Shown: piece after piece, positions 1 through 11,665 of the stretch
Layout: each line of letters opens with the position of its first letter
Numbering within the stretch: position 1 is the stretch's first letter
Assembly (NCBI RefSeq): GCF_000424685.1
Contig: NZ_AUKJ01000018.1
Location: 51,928-115,927 of the forward strand
Source of the DNA: Methylococcus capsulatus str. Texas = ATCC 19069
GTDB taxonomy: Bacteria > Pseudomonadota > Gammaproteobacteria > Methylococcales > Methylococcaceae
Length of the DNA stretch: 64,000 nucleotides
Direction of reading: 5' to 3'
Position numbers and translations under genes: made by a program
The notes under the pieces: generated by a model
What the model saw: only the letters and a program-made list of their open reading frames with translations
The model's database searches: none
What the model was told of the DNA's origin: nothing

Positions 1-701
1 TTGAAGCGGTGGCTGGGATCGTCATGCAATTGGTAATTGACATAGGACAGCCCCAGCTCCAGGTTGTCCGCCAACGAATAAAGCCAGTGGGAACCCAGAG
101 CATTGTCGAACGGATCAGCCGAGCGATACGGATCGAGGTCTTCCGTCAGGTCGGCATAAAAGGCATAGTCCATGTGCCGATCCAACACGGGGAAACCGCC
201 GTGCAGCATCAGGCCGGTGGCATGCTTGGAGAACAGATCGTAGGTCGCGACCGGCCGTGTCGTGGTCCAGGTCAGGGGGCTGGCGTGGAGCAGGTTCCAG
301 CGGCCAACGGGGGTCAGAAACTTGCCGAAACGTAACGAGAACAAATCGTCGAACAGCCGGTCGATGTACAGACGTTCGAGTTCGAAATGCGCGTTGCGGG
401 TACTGAAACCCTGGTTCCCCCCCGCGGTCAGCGCTTCGCCCACTTCGGTTTCCGAAAAGAAGCGCCAGTGCGCGTGGTCGGTCCAGGTCGTGAAAAGGCT
501 GAGATCGCTGACGCTGAATTCCCATGGGCCGGGACTCGGCGCTCCCGCTTCGACGCTGGCATAACCGCCGAAGCGGATGCCGGTATCCCCTACCGCCAAA
601 CCCCGCCCCAGCTGATAGCTGGAGCCATCGCCGCCTGGTTCGGCCCGCGCGGCGGACAGGACAAGAACCGAGAGGAGAAAGAGAAGGAGTCGGGCGAGCA
701 A
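1..701 (-). CDS. Putative outer-membrane beta-barrel (porin-like) protein, partial
   Basis: The minus-strand frame is open from about 773 down to the left edge, so the C-terminus is missing. The frame has no ATG; the only usual start is TTG at 701, which gives a hydrophobic Leu-rich signal peptide ending LSAARA and then EPGGDGSSYQLG. The mature part alternates polar and aromatic residues (for example FGKFLTPVGRWNLLHASP and LGLSYVNYQLHDD), as expected of outer-membrane strands. No ribosome-binding site is obvious before the TTG, so the start is uncertain. The gene diverges from the kinase at 813. The general class is inferred; the substrate and exact family are not recognised. Confidence 0.6.
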   Translation of the reverse strand, partial: MLARLLLFLLSVLVLSAARAEPGGDGSSYQLGRGLAVGDTGIRFGGYASVEAGAPSPGPWEFSVSDLSLFTTWTDHAHWRFFSETEVGEALTAGGNQGFSTRNAHFELERLYIDRLFDDLFSLRFGKFLTPVGRWNLLHASPLTWTTTRPVATYDLFSKHATGLMLHGGFPVLDRHMDYAFYADLTEDLDPYRSADPFDNALGSHWLYSLADNLELGLSYVNYQLHDDPSHRF

Positions 702-812
702 AAGCTTGGCCGTCGGCGACAGGATGGTGAAAAATTCGGCCTGCGAAAGCAGGCTCCACAGGAACCACGAATGTTACATTAACTTCGCGAACCGGACTCT
801 CCTTCCCGTCTC

Positions 813-2588
813 ATGACCATCTCCCGGCTGCTGCTGATCGCCTTCCTGTCGCTGACTTTCCTGGCGTTGGCCCTGTTGGCGAGCCTTTCGTTCTTCGCCT
901 CACGCGAAGCGCTGGCGGAGGAAATCGGCCGCAACCTCGCCAAGGACGCCACGCTGTTGATGGAACAGGTCGACATGCAGTTGTTCGAGCGCCTGCAGAA
1001 CATCCATTCCTGGAGCCGGCTCGACGTCATGCAGGACGCCAGAGTGGGCGATGTGGACAAACGGCTCGCCCGCTTCCTCACGGACATCCGCCAAGGCTAT
1101 GGCGAGGTCTACAGCGAGCTCTTCTTCGCCGACGGGACCGGCCGTGTCGTCGCCTCCAGCACCACCGCCGCCATCGGCCGAACCCAAGCGCTCCAGGCAC
1201 CTTGGGTCGGCGCCAAGCTGCCCAATGGCGAAGTCTTCCTGCAACCGTTGGATCTGCAAGCGCCCTACAGCCAGGCCTCCCTCCTGATCCACACCCCGGT
1301 TTACAGCCGTTACGACGGACGCGAAATCGGCGGTCTGTACGGCGCATTCGACCTGTGGCAGATTTTCCGCCTGTTCGACCAGGCCGAACATTCCGTTTCG
1401 GGCAACCGGTACGTCGCCCTCATAGACCAGGAAGGACGTCTGGTTGCCGGTTCGGCGTCGTTGCGCGATCGTGGACTCCTGCTGGCAAAAGCATTGTCGG
1501 ACTGGCGCCCCGACGGCATGGCGACGTTCACCCGGAACGGCGTGCCGCTGCTGAAGGGGGAGGTCTTGATCGGACATGCCGCTTCCCGCGGCTATCAGGG
1601 TTATCCCGGCCTCGGCTGGTCGGTCCTGGTATTCCAGCCGACCGATCAGGCCTTTCGCTCGGTGAGGGCACTGCTCTGGCTGTTCAGCCTGGTTTTCCTC
1701 GTCACCGGGCTACTCGCCGGCGTCGCCGCGCTGGCGGTCGCCGGCAGGATCGCCCGCCCCCTGGTACGGCTGACGGCCTGGACCCGCGATTTCGTGCGTC
1801 ACGAAAACGCCGTCGGCCCTCACATCGCCGGCACCCGTGAAGTGAGGGAACTGGGAACGGCATTCGGGCAGATGCTCGAGAATCTGCAACAATCCCGCCA
1901 GCAAGTCATCCACGCCGCAAAGCTGGCGATGGTCGGCGAAATGGCCGCGATCATGGCGCACGAGGTACGTACTCCTCTGGGAATCCTGCACACCTCGGCG
2001 CAGATGCTGCAGCGCGAACCTCAACTGAGCGCCGAAGGGCTCGAACTGACCCGCTTCATGCTCGACGAGTCGGCTCGGCTCGAGCGGCTGATCTCAACCC
2101 TGCTGGAATGCGCTCGCCCCCGCCCGCCGAGAATGCGGTCGTGCGATGTGCACGCCATCGTGCGGCGCGTCGCCGATTTGCTGGCGACCCAGGCGCGGAA
2201 AAAGAACATCCGCCTCGGCTGCTCGCTGAAAGCGGAAAATTCGACGACGGCATGCGACGAGGAGCTGCTGATGCAAGTGTTCCTTAACCTTGTCATGAAC
2301 GCCATCCAGATCACCCCTTCCGGGGGACGTGTGGAAGTCCGCTCGAGCTCGGATCGGGAGGCACTGTCGGTGGAAGTCGACGACGATGGTCCCGGAATCC
2401 CCGAGCAAAACCGCCCGAAGGTGTTCGATCCGTTCTTCACCACTCGCGAAGGCGGCATCGGCCTAGGGCTCACCGTCACCCGCCAGATCGTCGACGCCCA
2501 TCACGGCCGCATCGTCGCGGAAGCCTCCGAGTGGGGCGGAGCGCGCTTCAAGGTCAGCCTGCCACTGAAGGAGGAAACCACGTCATGA
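813..2588 (+). CDS. Membrane sensor histidine kinase
   Basis: 591 residues. A first membrane helix (about residues 5-28) is followed by a periplasmic sensing region of roughly 250 residues with Cache-like character. A second helix (about 286-310) leads into a HAMP-like segment. The dimerisation/phosphoacceptor box is MAHEVRTPLGIL with His383. The ATP-binding domain shows an N box (NLVMNAIQ) and G boxes (DDGPGIP, then GGIGLGLTV). It should autophosphorylate His383 and pass phosphate to a regulator. The stop overlaps the next gene's start in an ATGA, so the pair is translationally coupled. The signal is unknown; the architecture resembles NtrB/DctB-type kinases. Confidence 0.9.
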   Translation: MTISRLLLIAFLSLTFLALALLASLSFFASREALAEEIGRNLAKDATLLMEQVDMQLFERLQNIHSWSRLDVMQDARVGDVDKRLARFLTDIRQGYGEVYSELFFADGTGRVVASSTTAAIGRTQALQAPWVGAKLPNGEVFLQPLDLQAPYSQASLLIHTPVYSRYDGREIGGLYGAFDLWQIFRLFDQAEHSVSGNRYVALIDQEGRLVAGSASLRDRGLLLAKALSDWRPDGMATFTRNGVPLLKGEVLIGHAASRGYQGYPGLGWSVLVFQPTDQAFRSVRALLWLFSLVFLVTGLLAGVAALAVAGRIARPLVRLTAWTRDFVRHENAVGPHIAGTREVRELGTAFGQMLENLQQSRQQVIHAAKLAMVGEMAAIMAHEVRTPLGILHTSAQMLQREPQLSAEGLELTRFMLDESARLERLISTLLECARPRPPRMRSCDVHAIVRRVADLLATQARKKNIRLGCSLKAENSTTACDEELLMQVFLNLVMNAIQITPSGGRVEVRSSSDREALSVEVDDDGPGIPEQNRPKVFDPFFTTREGGIGLGLTVTRQIVDAHHGRIVAEASEWGGARFKVSLPLKEETTS

Positions 2589-2953
2589 CCAGACCCTGCA
2601 TCCTGGTAGTGGACGACGAACCCAACGGCCGTCGGATGCTGGAAATACTGCTGTCCCGGCTGGGCTGCGATGTGTTGTCGGCGGGCGATGGAAAATCGGC
2701 CCTGAAGCAAATCGGCGAAAGCGCCATCGATCTGATCATCACCGACATCAACATGCCGGAACTGGACGGGTTGAGCCTGCTCGCGGCGCTGAAAACCATG
2801 GGCATCACGACCCCGGTCATCCTGGTGACAGCCTATGGCACCGACGAAAGCGCGCTCACTGCCCTGAATCAGGGCGCATTCGACTACCTGGTGCGCCCGC
2901 TCTGCCTGGACCGGGTGGAATCGGTCATACGCAAAGCGCTGGAACGGCATTGA
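2585..2953 (+). CDS. Single-domain response regulator (receiver only)
   Basis: 122 residues starting at the ATG that overlaps the kinase stop; a longer reading from 2531 would lie inside the kinase gene. It is a CheY-like receiver with acidic residues D10/D11 (VVDDEPN), phosphoacceptor D54 (IITDINMPELDG) and T82 (VTAYGTDE). No output domain follows. The normally invariant lysine before the cis-proline is replaced: the protein reads DYLVRPLC, giving Arg104. That lysine helps signal phosphorylation, so output may differ from the norm. It is presumably phosphorylated by the coupled kinase and acts by protein-protein contact. Confidence 0.88.
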   Translation: MTRPCILVVDDEPNGRRMLEILLSRLGCDVLSAGDGKSALKQIGESAIDLIITDINMPELDGLSLLAALKTMGITTPVILVTAYGTDESALTALNQGAFDYLVRPLCLDRVESVIRKALERH

Positions 2954-2961
2954 GACGGCCG

Positions 2962-3804
2962 TCAGCCAAGCAGGGCGATGCGCATGGACAGATCGATCGC
3001 GCGGAGGTGTTTGGTCAATCCGCCAACCGAAATGAAATCCACCCCGGTTTCCGCCACGGCACGAACATTGTCGAGATCGATGTTGCCGGACACTTCCAGT
3101 TCCGCACGCCCTGCGGCGACGGCGACCGCCTTGCTCAAGGCATCCCGTTCGAAGTCATCCAGCATGATCCGGTCGGCACCGGCGGCCAAGGCCTGTTCGA
3201 GTTCCGGGAAGTTTTCCACCTCGACCTCGACCAGGACACCCGGATGCAGTCGGCGCGCCGTTGCCACCGCCTCACCGATGGAGCCGGCGGCGGCGATGTG
3301 ATTTTCCTTGATGAGCACGGCATCGTAGAGACCGGCGCGGTGATTGTGGCAGCCTCCGCACCGCACGGCGTATTTCTGGGCCAGACGCAGGCCGGGAAGG
3401 GTTTTCCGGGTGTCCAGGACTTTCACGCCGGTGCCGGCGACGGCCTGGGCGTACCGGCGGGCGATGGTCGCGGTCCCGGACAAGGTCTGTAGCAGGTTGA
3501 GCGCCGTGCGCTCGCCGCTGAGCAACGCCCTGGCGTTTCCTTCGACTTCACACACGCAGTCACCGGCGGAAACTTCCGCGCCTTCCTCGGCCAACCAGAT
3601 TACCCTAACGGCGGGATCGAGCCGCCGGAAAACGGCCTCGAACCATGCCTGCCCGCACAAGACCATGGACTCCCGGGTAACGACCTCGGCCCGGGCGGAA
3701 ACCGACGCTGGAACGACGTCGGCCGTCAGATCGCCGGCGCCTAGATCTTCGGCGATGTAGCGATCGATGTCGTCGAGGTTCAACTCGACCGGGGTCTGGC
3801 TCAT
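2962..3804 (-). CDS. nadC: Nicotinate-nucleotide pyrophosphorylase (carboxylating)
   Basis: 280 residues, full family length. It converts quinolinate and PRPP to nicotinate mononucleotide, CO2 and pyrophosphate in de novo NAD synthesis in the cytosol. Recognisable segments are [16 protein letters not shown], the [10 protein letters not shown] substrate loop, [36 protein letters not shown] and the end of the phosphate-binding barrel ([13 protein letters not shown]). The ATG at 3804 lies 4 bases after the stop of the upstream PstS-like gene, so the two are probably cotranscribed. It converges with the response regulator. Confidence 0.95.
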   Translation of the reverse strand: MSQTPVELNLDDIDRYIAEDLGAGDLTADVVPASVSARAEVVTRESMVLCGQAWFEAVFRRLDPAVRVIWLAEEGAEVSAGDCVCEVEGNARALLSGERTALNLLQTLSGTATIARRYAQAVAGTGVKVLDTRKTLPGLRLAQKYAVRCGGCHNHRAGLYDAVLIKENHIAAAGSIGEAVATARRLHPGVLVEVEVENFPELEQALAAGADRIMLDDFERDALSKAVAVAAGRAELEVSGNIDLDNVRAVAETGVDFISVGGLTKHLRAIDLSMRIALLG

Positions 3805-3808
3805 CGGC

Positions 3809-4960
3809 CTATCCGTGCGACTTCCTGGCCCCCTTCTCCTTAGCGGATTTGGCTTTGCTGGCCGACTTGCTTTCCCTGCTTCCGGGTTTCTTTCCGTTCT
3901 TGGCTGCCGCGGGCTCCGCCAAGGCCACGATTCCTTTCAATTTCTCCAACTCGATGGTCCGTTCGGCGGCTGGCATCGGGATCAGACCGTCGGCGATGAG
4001 ATAGCCTTCGTCACCCCAGGCCCTATCGCTGGTGAATTCCTTGAGATAGGCCTCCATGCCCGGTGCCAGGCCCAAATGCGCCTGTTTGACATACATGTAA
4101 AGGGGCCGACCCACCGGATAGCGCTGTGATTTGACGGATTCGTAGGTCGGCTCGATGCCTTCGATGGGAGCCGCGACCAGTTCGGACCGGTGCTTGGCAA
4201 GGACGCCGAAATCGATGATGCCTAGGCCATGGCCGCTTGCAATATGATCGATGATGCTGCTTTCCGGCTCACTCTCATAAACACCGTCCTCGCGGATGGA
4301 CTGGCAGAGTTTTTTGAACCTGGCCTCGTTGGCCAGCATCATCTGTTTCATCGCCGGAAAGCCCGCGCAGCCCGCTTCGAGCACGTCCTCGGCGAAAGTG
4401 TCACGGGTTCCGGAACTCAAGGGCGGTCCCCACACTACGATGGGCCGATCCGGCAAAGCGGGGTTGACTTCGCTCCATTTCCTGTAGGGGTTCGGTATCA
4501 GCCGGTCGCAGGACCCACTGCACTTGGGATCCGGGACCATTTTGGCCAAGGCCAGGTACAGGTCGCGGTTGGTCAAGTTCCAAGGCCCGTCTTTACGTGA
4601 CTGCGCGACGACGATGCCGTCATAGCCGATCTTCAATTCGGTGATTTCGTTCACGCCGTTGAGCCCGCATTCCTCGCGCTCGACCTTCTTCATCATTCGG
4701 GAGGCAAGCACGATGTCGGGATAGTTCCGACCCGTCCCTTCGCAGAACAGCTTGATGCCGCCGCCGGTGCCGGTGGACTCGACTTTCGGCTTGCGGATCT
4801 TGCCCGATGCCGACACATGGTCCGCCACGGCGCTGGCTAGGGGGAAAATCGTCGACGAGCCCGCGATCAAGAGATAAGGGCGTCCGAATTCCGCTTGCGC
4901 CGTTGCGGCATGGAAAAACAGGACTGAAGCGGCGGCGTACGCCGGGAATCTTTTTAGCAC
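3809..4960 (-). CDS. PstS-like phosphate-binding periplasmic protein
   Basis: 383 residues from a GTG start with AGGA six bases upstream. A signal peptide ends near ATAQA. The mature protein has PstS family marks: [16 protein letters not shown] at the N-terminus, [13 protein letters not shown], and the ligand-contact loop [12 protein letters not shown]. Known homologues bind phosphate for the PstSCAB importer or for sensing. Odd features are a Lys/Ser-rich basic tail over the last 35 or so residues, and the absence of pstCAB nearby. It lies just upstream of nadC and 1.4 kb from phoBR, which fits phosphate starvation control, but no clear Pho box was found before it. Confidence 0.8.
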   Translation of the reverse strand: MLKRFPAYAAASVLFFHAATAQAEFGRPYLLIAGSSTIFPLASAVADHVSASGKIRKPKVESTGTGGGIKLFCEGTGRNYPDIVLASRMMKKVEREECGLNGVNEITELKIGYDGIVVAQSRKDGPWNLTNRDLYLALAKMVPDPKCSGSCDRLIPNPYRKWSEVNPALPDRPIVVWGPPLSSGTRDTFAEDVLEAGCAGFPAMKQMMLANEARFKKLCQSIREDGVYESEPESSIIDHIASGHGLGIIDFGVLAKHRSELVAAPIEGIEPTYESVKSQRYPVGRPLYMYVKQAHLGLAPGMEAYLKEFTSDRAWGDEGYLIADGLIPMPAAERTIELEKLKGIVALAEPAAAKNGKKPGSRESKSASKAKSAKEKGARKSHG

Positions 4961-5058
4961 CTGATATCCTCGTGAATGGGTTGGACCAACAGCAGTGGCG
5001 TCTACCCGAACGTCGGGTATCCGACGGGGCCGATTGTACTACTGCCTCGGCGCGCGCC

Positions 5059-5090
5059 AAAAAAGCAAACCCGCCGGAAGGCGGGTTTGC
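5059..5090 (-). terminator. Rho-independent terminator after the OmpA-family gene
   Basis: A perfect 11-bp stem (5065-5075 with 5080-5090) and a 4-base loop are followed on the minus strand by a run of six T (5064-5059). It sits about 40 bases past the stop of the OmpA-family gene, and in front of the PstS-like gene. Confidence 0.9.
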
Positions 5091-5131
5091 GGGTCGGGCG
5101 GTGCGGAAGGCCGGCCGAAGCCAGCCGCCGG

Positions 5132-6178
5132 TCAGTCACCCATCCAGATCAGTTCCACGCGGCGGTTCTTTTCACGATCCGCTTCGCTATGCTCGGGAAC
5201 CAGCGGATATTCCTCGCCATAGCCCTTCGGATAGAGCTGGTTGGTCACGCCCTTGGCCTTCAGGTAGTCGGCCACCGAATGCGCACGGCGAATCGACAGG
5301 CGCATGTTGTACTCGTTGGTACCCTCGGTGCTGGTATGGCCGGCGACTTCGATGTCCCGCTTCTCGGGGAAAAGGATCAGGTTTTCCGCCGTCTCGTCGA
5401 GGATACGCTTGGCGCTGTCGGTCAGCTCGGCCGAGTCGTACTTGAAGTTGACGCCATGCAGCTCGATGCGGATCAAGCAGCCATCGCTGTCGACCTTCGC
5501 GCCCTTCATCGTGCCGGGACATTTGTCGAGGCAGTCGTTCACACCGTCGCCATCGGAATCGCGCGATTCGCAGGTGTCCTGGGCAACCGGTGCGGCGGCC
5601 ACGGCTGCATGGGGCTTCTCGCCGAACGGAACCATGAAGCCGATGTTCAGTATCAAACCGTGCTGGTCTCCAGGACCATTATTGTCCGCCAGCACGTTGG
5701 CACGGTAACGAAGGTCACCGCGGAGCAGGAAGTTGTCGCTCAGCTCGTAGTTTGCACCGAGCCCGGCTTCCCCCAGGAAACGGGTCGATCGATTATTTCC
5801 GTTGTAGCCCCAGGTCGAACCACCGGCGGCAACGACCGCATACGGCTGGAACGCATCCCTAGAAAAGTAATACTGCACGTCGACCACGCCGCCGTACATG
5901 TCCGCGTTACGGTTCTCCGGCCCACCTACATTGGTGGTGTTGCCTTCGTAATGATTCCACAACGGACGTACTTCGACATTGAAGTATTCATTGATAATCT
6001 TGCCGATGCCAAGACCTGCGCCCCAGGCTTGCTGAAGAATGCCCGGACTACGCCCCGTATAGGTGTACTCCGCGACCGGCGCAATGTACCAGCGGTCGTC
6101 CATGAAAGTCTCTTCGGCCTGTACCGAAGCGGTCGCTGCGGCCACCATGCCCAGCGCCATCAAAGTGCGTTTAACCAT
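5132..6178 (-). CDS. OmpA-family outer-membrane protein with TSP3-type linker
   Basis: 348 residues from the ATG at 6178, which has AGGAG seven bases upstream; an in-frame ATG at 6196 has no such site. The signal peptide ends near SVQA. An N-terminal eight-strand-type barrel (about residues 22-190) is followed by a calcium-type thrombospondin-3 linker (SRDSDGDGVNDCLDKCPGT). The C-terminal OmpA peptidoglycan-binding domain has the usual motifs (AGHTSTEGTNEYN, LSIRRAHSV, GYGEEYP, NRRVEL). It anchors the outer membrane to peptidoglycan. The gene stands alone and has its own terminator. Confidence 0.93.
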   Translation of the reverse strand: MVKRTLMALGMVAAATASVQAEETFMDDRWYIAPVAEYTYTGRSPGILQQAWGAGLGIGKIINEYFNVEVRPLWNHYEGNTTNVGGPENRNADMYGGVVDVQYYFSRDAFQPYAVVAAGGSTWGYNGNNRSTRFLGEAGLGANYELSDNFLLRGDLRYRANVLADNNGPGDQHGLILNIGFMVPFGEKPHAAVAAAPVAQDTCESRDSDGDGVNDCLDKCPGTMKGAKVDSDGCLIRIELHGVNFKYDSAELTDSAKRILDETAENLILFPEKRDIEVAGHTSTEGTNEYNMRLSIRRAHSVADYLKAKGVTNQLYPKGYGEEYPLVPEHSEADREKNRRVELIWMGD

Positions 6179-6375
6179 ACCCCGTCTCCTTAGCAAAAAT
6201 GCAACAAATCACGCGTGATAAAACAACAGGTCCAATAGTAAAACAGCCTAACAGACGAGCGCAACCACAATCCCACCCCCTCCATTGAATTTTCTTGACA
6301 GGCGGATTCGAGCCCGATCCGGGGGGATTCAGTGCAAATGATAGAAAAAGAAGGACCCGGAAAGGAACTCGCCGG

Positions 6376-7692
6376 TTACTCTGGGTCTCCCCTGTCCGCG
6401 CCGGGCACGACGCGGCTCGACGGGAAAAGACAGGTGAACCGGCTGCCTCGGCCCAGTTCACTGGCGATGAGCAATTCGGCATCATGCCGCGACATGACGT
6501 GCTTGACGATGGCGAGTCCCAGGCCGGTGCCCGACTTGTTGCGGCAGCCTTCGATTTCCACCCGATAGAAACGTTCAGTGAGACGGGGAATGTGTTCCTT
6601 CGGAATTCCCGGACCGGTATCTTCGACATCCAGCCGGGCGGCTCCGGATTCCTCCTGCGACCAGCGTACCGTCACGGTATCGGACGGTCTGCTGTACTTG
6701 ATGGCGTTGGAAACCAGATTGGCGAACGCGCTGTGCAGGTCGATCTCGTTGCCCAGTAGGGAAACCTGGGAATCGAGTATCAGCCGCACGGGCGTGTGTT
6801 CATTCGCCTCCGCCACGTTGGCTTCCTTGCACAGCCGTTCCAGCAGAGCGGGCACCCGAACCACGGCCGCCGGCTTGGGCGGACCCGATTCCAGGCGGGT
6901 GAGGGAAAGCAGATTGTCGACCAGACTCTGCATGCGGCCGGTCTGTTCCACCATGCGCTGGACCATCTTTCGGTAGGCCGACGGGGGGAGATCCTGTCCG
7001 CCCTCGTTCAGCGTTTCCATGTAACCCTTCAAGACCGTCAACGGCGTGCGCAGCTCGTGAGAAACGTTCGCCACGAAATCACTGCGCACCCGCTCCATGA
7101 AACGGAGCTGGGTCACGTCCTGGGCGATCAGCAGCCTGGAGTCCTCACCGTAGGGGACGACCCGAACCTCCAGCTGTATCGCCTCGTCCACCGGGGAGGG
7201 GATGCAGACGGTCGCGCTGTCCCGGGAATTCTTCAAGTGTTCGGCGAACTTCGGATAGCGCACCAGATTGCCGATGTTCTGACCGAGATCGCTCTTGCGG
7301 AGGCCGAGAAGACGGCAGGCCGATTCGTTGAACCAGTCGATTTCGTCCCGCGCACCCAGCACCACCGTGGCGTCCGGCAAGGCGGAAGTCGCCGTCCGGA
7401 ATTGCTCCAGCATGCGGATGAGCTGCTTCTTACGCCGTTTGTTGCGGCGGCGCAGCTTGTGGATCAGGTAATAGATTTCTTCCCAGATTCCCGTGCCGGC
7501 GGGAACACGGCCGCTCCGCCCGCCCCGCATCCAGACATACAGGCGGTTGGCATGGACCAGGTGATGAAGCAGGTACAAGAGCGTGCCGACCCACAGGGCG
7601 AAACCGAAGTCCTCAGCGATACGGCCAGCGATGACCGCAACCAGCACCACCCAGAATATCGTGAAGAGCTCGGAGGCCCAGGCCCGGAACAT
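6376..7692 (-). CDS. phoR: Phosphate regulon sensor kinase PhoR
   Basis: 438 residues. Two N-terminal membrane helices (about 10-50) with almost no periplasmic loop are followed by a charged linker and a PAS domain (about 95-190: DATVVLGARDEIDWFNESA). The kinase core has His in FVANVSHELRTPLTVLKGYME, an N box (NLVSNAIKYS) and G boxes (DTGPGIPKEHI, GTGLGLAIV). This is the PhoR plan. It controls PhoB according to the state of the Pst importer and starts 3 bases after the phoB stop, in one operon. Confidence 0.93.
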   Translation of the reverse strand: MFRAWASELFTIFWVVLVAVIAGRIAEDFGFALWVGTLLYLLHHLVHANRLYVWMRGGRSGRVPAGTGIWEEIYYLIHKLRRRNKRRKKQLIRMLEQFRTATSALPDATVVLGARDEIDWFNESACRLLGLRKSDLGQNIGNLVRYPKFAEHLKNSRDSATVCIPSPVDEAIQLEVRVVPYGEDSRLLIAQDVTQLRFMERVRSDFVANVSHELRTPLTVLKGYMETLNEGGQDLPPSAYRKMVQRMVEQTGRMQSLVDNLLSLTRLESGPPKPAAVVRVPALLERLCKEANVAEANEHTPVRLILDSQVSLLGNEIDLHSAFANLVSNAIKYSRPSDTVTVRWSQEESGAARLDVEDTGPGIPKEHIPRLTERFYRVEIEGCRNKSGTGLGLAIVKHVMSRHDAELLIASELGRGSRFTCLFPSSRVVPGADRGDPE

Positions 7693-7695
7693 GCG

Positions 7696-8394
7696 TCAGT
7701 CGGGCCGCGTCGAGAAACGATAACCAAATCCGCGGACGGTCTGAATCATGTCTTCCCGGTCGTGTTCCGAAAGTATCTTGCGCAGCCTCCGGATATGGAC
7801 ATCGACCGTGCGTTCCTCGATATAGGCACTGCGGCCCCACACCTGGTCGAGCAGCTGGGCCCGACTGTACACCTTGCTCGGGTGGGTCAGGAAAAACTCC
7901 ATCAGGCGGTACTCCGTCGGACTGAGGTTCACCGATTCGTCATCGATGCTGAGTCTGTGTTCATCGGTGTCCAGCAGGATACCGCCGATCTCGATGCGCC
8001 CGTCCAGCTTGGACTGCCGGTTGCTGCGACGCAGGACCGCGCGGATGCGTGCGATCAACTCCCGCGGCGAAAAGGGCTTGGTCACGTAGTCGTCGGCGCC
8101 CACGTCGAGCCCCCTGATCTTGTCTTCCTCCTCACCGCGGGCCGTCACCAGTATCAACGGGATGTCGCCATAATTCTCGTCCTTCTTCAGGCGACGCGCC
8201 CACTCGACGCCGCTGACGCCGGGCAGCATCCAGTCCAGCAGGATCAGATCGGGTTCCTGTTCGTCCATCCGGTTCAAGGCCTGCTGGACGTCTCCTGCGG
8301 TCTGCACGGCGAAATCCGCCTGTTCGAGGACCAGGGTCAGCATCTCCCGGATGGCTTCCTCGTCTTCCACTACCAGCACGTTGATGTCGGACAT
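7696..8394 (-). CDS. phoB: Phosphate regulon response regulator PhoB
   Basis: 232 residues, standard OmpR/PhoB length. The receiver has VVEDEEAIREML, phosphoacceptor Asp in LILLDWMLPGVSG, VTARGEEED and the conserved Lys in YVTKPFSPREL. The C-terminal winged helix has LSPTEYRLMEFFLTHP, YSRAQLLDQVWG, and RTVDVHIRRLRK followed by VRGFGYRF. Once phosphorylated it activates phosphate-scavenging genes. It leads the phoB-phoR operon. One TGTAAC core lies about 60 bases upstream, but no convincing direct repeat could be assigned. Confidence 0.95.
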   Translation of the reverse strand: MSDINVLVVEDEEAIREMLTLVLEQADFAVQTAGDVQQALNRMDEQEPDLILLDWMLPGVSGVEWARRLKKDENYGDIPLILVTARGEEEDKIRGLDVGADDYVTKPFSPRELIARIRAVLRRSNRQSKLDGRIEIGGILLDTDEHRLSIDDESVNLSPTEYRLMEFFLTHPSKVYSRAQLLDQVWGRSAYIEERTVDVHIRRLRKILSEHDREDMIQTVRGFGYRFSTRPD

Positions 8395-8500
8395 TCTTCG
8401 GATTCCAGCGTTAAAAAACCGCGTCTAATCTAATTACCGAAGATTACCGTCCCGTTACAACTCCGCGTCAGGCCGGGGGACGAAGGCGGCGCGGTCAGCC

Positions 8501-11080
<2,580 letters not shown>

Positions 11081-11119
11081 CGGTTCAACCCCTCAAGGTC
11101 GTATTCAATTGTCCGAGGT

Positions 11120-11146
11120 TGTGAGGGCGGGAGCGCTCATTTCAAG
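11120..11146 (-). promoter_or_regulatory. Putative sigma-32 (RpoH) promoter of clpB
   Basis: On the minus strand CTTGAAA (11146-11140) matches the RpoH -35 element exactly. Twelve bases later CCCTCACA (11127-11120) resembles the -10 element. The spacing and the distance to the clpB start (about 40 bases) fit. Assigned by eye. Confidence 0.55.
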
Positions 11147-11255
11147 CACACTCTCGGAGTACCCAAGGTGTGGGCCATGTGTGACAATAACCGCAGGGGA
11201 GAATGCCCCGGACAATGGCTTCGGCGATTCATGATGACTTTTCGCTCCGGCGTTG

Positions 11256-11285
11256 TCTAACCAAATGCATGCCTCGATCGTGCAT
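11256..11285 (+). promoter_or_regulatory. Possible ECF-type promoter of the RiPP operon
   Basis: TCTAACC (11256-11262) and CGTGCAT (11279-11285), 16 bases apart, resemble the AAC/CGT pattern of extracytoplasmic-function sigma promoters. It lies about 30 bases before the precursor gene start. Related bufferin loci are known to be under ECF control; the assignment here is inference. Confidence 0.3.
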
Positions 11286-11315
11286 GATTACTTACCTTGG
11301 AGGATTTGAGCTGCC

Positions 11316-11639
11316 ATGAGCAATAAATTCCAGAAAACCTCGCTGTCGACCGTCGTGGGCACCGCCCTGGCCACCTCCCTGTCGGCCGGCACCGTCGCCG
11401 CCGAGAACCCCTTCGCCGCCAAGGAACTAACGAGCGGCTACATGCAGGTCGCCGAAGCCGGCAAAGAGCAGAAGGAAATGAAATGCGGCGCCGAGGTGAT
11501 GAAAAACAACCCGGAGATGAAGTGCGGCGCCTCGATGATGCAGAGCACCGACACCAAGGCGATGGAAGGCAAGTGCGCCGGCATGAAGAAAGATGGTGCC
11601 TCCCCGGCTCCCGCTCCGGCCGAGACCCCCAAACCCTGA
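11316..11639 (+). CDS. Bufferin/HvfA-type RiPP precursor peptide
   Basis: 107 residues; GGAGGA lies 11 bases before the ATG. A long Sec-type signal peptide (about 1-29, ending TVAAE) precedes the family-typical leader [18 protein letters not shown]. The core holds three Cys: C57 and C70 in a repeated EMKCGA motif and C87 in EGKCAG. The tail is Ala/Pro-rich. Known HvfA/BufA precursors have this plan; an MNIO enzyme modifies their Cys into sulfur heterocycles that bind copper in the periplasm. The next two genes encode the matching enzyme and partner, which strongly supports the call. The modification itself is inferred. Confidence 0.85.
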   Translation: MSNKFQKTSLSTVVGTALATSLSAGTVAAENPFAAKELTSGYMQVAEAGKEQKEMKCGAEVMKNNPEMKCGASMMQSTDTKAMEGKCAGMKKDGASPAPAPAETPKP

Positions 11640-11665
11640 ATTTCCTACGGGCTGCGCCGCGCGGG

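Noticed and set aside
115..768. A 217-codon minus-strand frame with an ATG at the left end of the window.
   Set aside because: A different frame on the same strand gives a signal peptide and a coherent outer-membrane protein; this one is low-complexity Arg/Pro-rich.
8395..8460. A Pho box before phoB.
   Set aside because: Only one TGTAAC-like core is visible; the spaced direct repeat of the consensus is lacking.
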